This document shows, piece after piece, positions 60,454 to 64,000 of a DNA stretch of 64,000 bases. The DNA lies in assembly GCF_050467285.1 (NCBI RefSeq), contig NZ_JBCMUN010000001.1, positions 806,001 to 870,000 of the forward strand. Direction: 5' to 3'. The notes beneath the pieces are model-generated. The model saw nothing but the letters and a program-made list of their open reading frames with translations. It was not told the DNA's origin and did not search any database. Made by a program: the position numbers and the translations under genes. Positions within the stretch are counted from its first letter, which is position 1; every line of letters starts with the position of its first letter. The DNA comes from Paenibacillus_E oryzisoli_A. Lineage in GTDB: Bacteria > Bacillota > Bacilli > Paenibacillales > NBRC-103111.

Positions 60454-62031
60454 ATGAAGAAAAAATCTCTTATCCTGTTGCTCACCGCATCCGTAGCGTT
60501 AACGGGCGCGCTTGCCGCTTGTTCCAATGGCAATGAGGGGGCATCCGGAGCATCCGGAGCATCGGAGACAGCATCAGCCGCACCGAAGAAAGAAGCGGCT
60601 ACAGAAATCAACATCACAACGATTAACTACAACGCAGAAGCGCCTGTTAACGACAATCCGATTGAGCTAGAGATGGAGAAGCGCACGAATACCAAGCTTA
60701 ACATTACGTATTTGCCTTCTAATAACTACGGGGACAGATTCAATGTCATGCTGGCATCGGGCGAAATCCCGGATGTGCTCTTAATCACGTATATTTATGC
60801 GTCGGAAGTAACCCGGGCTATCAAAGAGGGTGCGTTCTGGGACTTGACGCCATACTTGAAGGATTACCCGAATCTCCAAAAAACGTATCCGAAAGAAAGC
60901 TTTGAGAATACAAAAGTGAATGGTAAAGTCTACGGCTTGCCTCGTCCTCGTCCTTTGGTTGGCGGCGCAGCCTTCCCTGCGCTCCGTCAGGATTGGCTGG
61001 ATAAGTTGGGCCTCAAAATGCCGCAAACGATGGATGAATTATATACCGTGCTTAAAGCTTTCACCGAACAAGATCCAGATGGCAACGGCAAGAAAGATAC
61101 GTATGGTTTTACCGGAGCTGTAGCCGACGGCTATATGGATTCGCTTAGCTTTGTGGAGAACGTCTTCCAAGGCTTTGACAATTACTACTTGAGCCAGGAC
61201 GGCAAACCGACGATCAATCGAGATCTGGAGCCTGCCGAGCGGGATGCAATTCTATGGCTTCAGCGGGCTTACAAAGAGGGCGTATTGGCTCCTGACTTCG
61301 GAATAATGAAGGGTACCCAGGTCATCGATATGATGAAACAAGGGAAAGTCGGGATGATTCCTACCGCGATGGATGCTTCGAAGATCGGGGACATGGTTGC
61401 GACGCTTCGAAAAACAAGTCCTAACGCCAACATTGTGCATGTGCCTACGCTGGTTTCGCCGTCTACCGGTAAACCCTATGCGACCAAAGAAATCGGGTCC
61501 TTCGGCAACTATTTGATTTCCAAAAAGGTGCCTGAGGAGAAGCTGAAGAAGATTCTGCAATTCTTTGATTACGGCGCAACGCCGGAAGGGATGGAGCTTG
61601 CCAATTTCGGCATCAAGGACGTCCATTTCACGGTAGGAGCGGATGGGCGGAAAGCAACCAATGACGAGTTCAAGAAAATTGCAGGCGCGTCTTTGAGCAA
61701 TATCTGGACGAATGTCGATCCTTACAGCCGTCTTACCCAAGCGGCGCCTGACTATCCGAAAGAATATTTCGAGCGCGATAAGAAAGTGATCGACGAGCGT
61801 TTGAAGAATGGCGTATTCATTAACAACAGCGGTGTAAGCTCGGATACGGAAACCAAGTTCCAGAGCGAGATCGGGAAGAAGATACAAGACCTGAGAATTA
61901 AAGTCATCATGGGCAAAGAACCGATCGAGGCATGGGATAAATATGTAGCGCAAATGAAAGAGGATCCGAATATGAAGAAGATTCTTGCTGAAAGAGATGC
62001 CAGCTATAAGGCATTATTTGGCGGCAAGTAA
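60454..62031 (+). CDS. Extracellular sugar-binding lipoprotein of third ABC transporter
   Basis: 525-residue lipoprotein with lipobox LAAC (LILLLTASVALTGALAAC) and a Ser/Ala-rich tether. The body contains LRQDWLDKLGLKMPQTMDEL, and DPDGNGKKDT is a putative calcium loop. ATG 60454 was chosen because AAAGGGAGG lies 11 bp upstream; the frame is open from 60409. It resembles the protein at 13524 in order and motifs, but sequences differ enough to expect another ligand. A probable terminator follows. Confidence 0.92.
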   Translation: MKKKSLILLLTASVALTGALAACSNGNEGASGASGASETASAAPKKEAATEINITTINYNAEAPVNDNPIELEMEKRTNTKLNITYLPSNNYGDRFNVMLASGEIPDVLLITYIYASEVTRAIKEGAFWDLTPYLKDYPNLQKTYPKESFENTKVNGKVYGLPRPRPLVGGAAFPALRQDWLDKLGLKMPQTMDELYTVLKAFTEQDPDGNGKKDTYGFTGAVADGYMDSLSFVENVFQGFDNYYLSQDGKPTINRDLEPAERDAILWLQRAYKEGVLAPDFGIMKGTQVIDMMKQGKVGMIPTAMDASKIGDMVATLRKTSPNANIVHVPTLVSPSTGKPYATKEIGSFGNYLISKKVPEEKLKKILQFFDYGATPEGMELANFGIKDVHFTVGADGRKATNDEFKKIAGASLSNIWTNVDPYSRLTQAAPDYPKEYFERDKKVIDERLKNGVFINNSGVSSDTETKFQSEIGKKIQDLRIKVIMGKEPIEAWDKYVAQMKEDPNMKKILAERDASYKALFGGK

Positions 62032-62050
62032 TCAGGACAACGGCATAGCT

Positions 62051-62085
62051 GGATGGTGGGCGTTTCCGCTCACTGTCCGATTTTT
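62051..62085 (+). terminator. Probable terminator after third binding lipoprotein gene
   Basis: GGATGGTGGGCG and CGCTCACTGTCC form an imperfect stem around TTTC, followed by TTTTT. Confidence 0.55.
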
Positions 62086-62096
62086 CCATATGCGAT

Positions 62097-62110
62097 TGTA
62101 AGCGCTTCTA
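62097..62110 (+). promoter_or_regulatory. Cre-like (CcpA) site upstream of the right-edge secreted protein
   Basis: TGTAAGCGCTTCTA fits the cre consensus at 13 of 14 positions and lies about 50 bp before the ATG. It shares the core TGTAAGCGCT with modules A and B. Confidence 0.6.
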
Positions 62111-62160
62111 ATTCAAGAGGCACTGCTCAACGACTAGCCAAAGAAAGGATTGAATAATGG

Positions 62161-64000
62161 ATGAATGTTGTAAAAAAAGTGCACCTATGGTTGCTCATGC
62201 TTGCTCTTGTGGGCACGGCTGTAATGGCACCTGTCATTCCAGCGGTCAAAGCTTATGCCGCAGGAGAAACCAAATATGAAGCTGAGACGGCCGCAGCTGT
62301 CGATGCGAGCGTGCAGACGGTCACCGGTGCTGTGTATTCGGGAACGGGCTACCGAGATTTGGGCAGCAAGGCAAATGGCGCCAGTGTGACGTGGACGACC
62401 GTTCAAGCAGCCACTTACGGGAATTATATTCTTACTGTGAAATACAGCAATACGGATGCGGATGCGAAACCGATTAACCTGATTGTCAACGGCCAGGAGG
62501 TTGCCAAGTTTGCCGGCAGCCCGACAGGACAAGGGCCGCTGCCGATCTGGGGCTCGCTTACGGCCGTCGTGATTTTGAATCAAGGCAACAATACGGTTAA
62601 AGTTACTTCCGAAAGTGCAGACGGCCCTTTGGTCGATGATCTTGAAGTGACGTCTTTCGCGACGATTATTGAAGCGGAGAATGGCGGCGGAGCCGCACAT
62701 GTGGGTGCAAGCGTGGCAGCTAATGTGGGAACTGCGCCGGGCTTCTCCGGGTCTGGTTATGTGAGCTTGCAGCCAAGTCCAACGAGTTATTTGCTGTATA
62801 CCAACGTGGTTGTTCCTCAAACAGGCCAGTATACGATTAAAGTCAGGTACAGCTTGCTAAGCGGCTCCCGTCCTTATGCGGTAACGGTCAATGGCACGAG
62901 AGTGCAGGACGCCAAAGGGGTATCCTCTGGTTCATGGGCGAACTGGTCCTATGAGGAACTAACGGGGATCACCTTCAACGCAGGGGTGAATACGCTGAAG
63001 ATTGAACGAATCGGTGCAAATGCGACACCGGTGATCGACAGATTTGAAATTGTCTCCGAGGCCCCTATGGAATTGGGCGATCAAACGTTTCGGACGACTA
63101 CCTTTGAGACATCCGATGTGGATCCTGTCATTGCCGGCACGGCAACGGGAGCGGCAACGAATTCGCCGCTGATTCTGGGCAGCGCCCTCAAAAGCACGGC
63201 GGCCAGCACGGTGAAACTCGTGCAGGAGGCGGGCTCCCGCTGGGCGGAAGTCACATCTCCGGCAGCCAAACAAGGCATTGTCGGCTTCCCTTTCCACGCC
63301 AGCTGGCTTGCGCCAGTGCCGATGAAGACCTATACGCTGGAATCCAGCTTTATGCTGAAGGATGATAAGGCGAACTATATTTTTAAATTGATCAGTGCAG
63401 CTGGACTGGAAAGCTCCGTATTTGTTTTCGGGATGGATAACCAGATCTATGCCCGTTCCGCCAATACACCTGTGGGAGCGTTGGCAGCCAGGGCGCCATG
63501 GAGCCTGAATACGGTGTATAAAGTGAAGCTTGTTTTCCATGTGGATACCAAAAGCTATGATATGTACGTGAATGATGTGAAGCTTGTAGACAGTGAGCCT
63601 TTGGAAAACAACGCCTACTTGGGCGGATTGAAAGGCTTTTATTTGGAAGCGAAGGATGGAGCGCGACAGGAGTCCAAAATACTCGTTGACGACATTCAGA
63701 TGTCGGGATCGAGTGCAGCGGGGACAGCGCCAGTCGTTAATCCGAACCCGGGATCGATCTTCGACGAACAGCCGTACATCGGCAATCCCGTCGTTTATTA
63801 TGTAAGCCCATCTGGTCTCGATACGAATGACGGTAAGTCCACAGCAACGCCATTCAAAACGATTACGAAAGCGGTAAGCGTAACGAATCCGGGAGATACC
63901 GTGAATCTCATGCCGGGCACGTATTCACCGACGAATGACGTGGGCGATTTCGTTCTTATTAACCGCTCCGGGGCAAAAGATGTGCATACGGGGGAATTGC
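62161..64000 (+). CDS. Large secreted carbohydrate-binding and beta-helix protein (partial, C-terminus outside window)
   Basis: The frame is open from ATG 62161 to the window edge, at least 613 residues. The signal peptide (LWLLMLALVGTAVMAPVIPA) ends near KAYA-AG. Two CBM6/35-like modules follow: residues about 38-165 (KYEAETAAAVDASVQTVTG) and 170-300 (IIEAENGGGAAHVGASVAAN). A concanavalin-like domain spans about 305-520. From about 540 a DUF1565-type beta-helix opening appears (VVYYVSPSGLDTNDGKSTAT, GDTVNLMPGTYSP). A similar opening (YYVDAVSGNDANAGTS) begins the beta-helix protein at 8168. AAAGGATTG precedes the ATG. It is probably a polysaccharide-degrading enzyme for the third transporter; the catalytic part is not visible. 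Confidence 0.82.
   Translation, partial: MNVVKKVHLWLLMLALVGTAVMAPVIPAVKAYAAGETKYEAETAAAVDASVQTVTGAVYSGTGYRDLGSKANGASVTWTTVQAATYGNYILTVKYSNTDADAKPINLIVNGQEVAKFAGSPTGQGPLPIWGSLTAVVILNQGNNTVKVTSESADGPLVDDLEVTSFATIIEAENGGGAAHVGASVAANVGTAPGFSGSGYVSLQPSPTSYLLYTNVVVPQTGQYTIKVRYSLLSGSRPYAVTVNGTRVQDAKGVSSGSWANWSYEELTGITFNAGVNTLKIERIGANATPVIDRFEIVSEAPMELGDQTFRTTTFETSDVDPVIAGTATGAATNSPLILGSALKSTAASTVKLVQEAGSRWAEVTSPAAKQGIVGFPFHASWLAPVPMKTYTLESSFMLKDDKANYIFKLISAAGLESSVFVFGMDNQIYARSANTPVGALAARAPWSLNTVYKVKLVFHVDTKSYDMYVNDVKLVDSEPLENNAYLGGLKGFYLEAKDGARQESKILVDDIQMSGSSAAGTAPVVNPNPGSIFDEQPYIGNPVVYYVSPSGLDTNDGKSTATPFKTITKAVSVTNPGDTVNLMPGTYSPTNDVGDFVLINRSGAKDVHTGEL

Overview
The window looks like chromosome from a spore-forming, Gram-positive Paenibacillus-type bacterium (Paenibacillaceae). 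Supporting signs are LplB/YtcP-type sugar ABC transporters paired with YesM/YesN-like or Cache-AraC regulators, S-layer homology (SLH) domains, an Asn/Gln-rich gamma-type spore protein, a ytxC-T-box-thrS block, liaFSR, a YugN-family gene, nrdIEF and strong AGGAGG ribosome sites. I see no rRNA, tRNA, CRISPR array, phage or insertion sequence. Species identity is an inference from gene content only.

Region 1 (1-25.6 kb) is a polysaccharide-utilisation region. Two permease genes (the first cut by the window edge) run leftwards. Divergent from them are a YesM-like kinase, a YesN-like regulator, a sugar-binding lipoprotein, a secreted PpiC/SurA-like foldase and a 1030-residue beta-helix/CBM protein. 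The lipoprotein and the foldase share a duplicated operator-promoter module. A second transporter set (two permeases, binding lipoprotein, membrane Cache-AraC regulator) follows at 11.5-17.5 kb. Then come an SLH-anchored surface protein coupled to a 1470-residue multidomain glycoside hydrolase, and a GH30 enzyme. Cre-like (CcpA) motifs recur before several of these units.

Region 2 (25.6-55.2 kb) is mostly housekeeping and stress genes. In order it holds a 34-codon membrane peptide, ytxC, T-box-controlled thrS, a 3D-domain protein preceded by a 17-codon coupled ORF, a spore protein and a chemoreceptor with a C-terminal Cache-like domain. Next are an ammonium transporter, liaFSR, a YugN-like gene, htrA, an OmpR-type two-component system and ispH. 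After these come a DUF2062 gene, DAHP synthase, an E. coli-like (GSI-beta) glutamine synthetase, an FMN reductase, a DUF1800-DUF1501 pair, a Mug-like glycosylase, serC and nrdIEF. Consensus or near-consensus GlnR/TnrA boxes precede glnA and amt.

Region 3 (55.2-64 kb) returns to carbohydrate uptake. A leftward Cache-AraC regulator is divergent from a third transporter set (two permeases and a binding lipoprotein). A large secreted carbohydrate-binding/beta-helix protein follows and runs off the right edge. Most likely each ABC system imports oligosaccharides released by the nearby secreted enzymes, under a dedicated sensor and carbon catabolite repression.

The least explained items are non-coding: a 159-bp element with perfect 12-bp terminal inverted repeats (39246-39404), a seven-unit 8-bp-period repeat in the DAHP synthase leader (43254-43308), a cluster of CCTGC/GCAGG hairpins (17597-17776), and the duplicated operator module of the first cluster.
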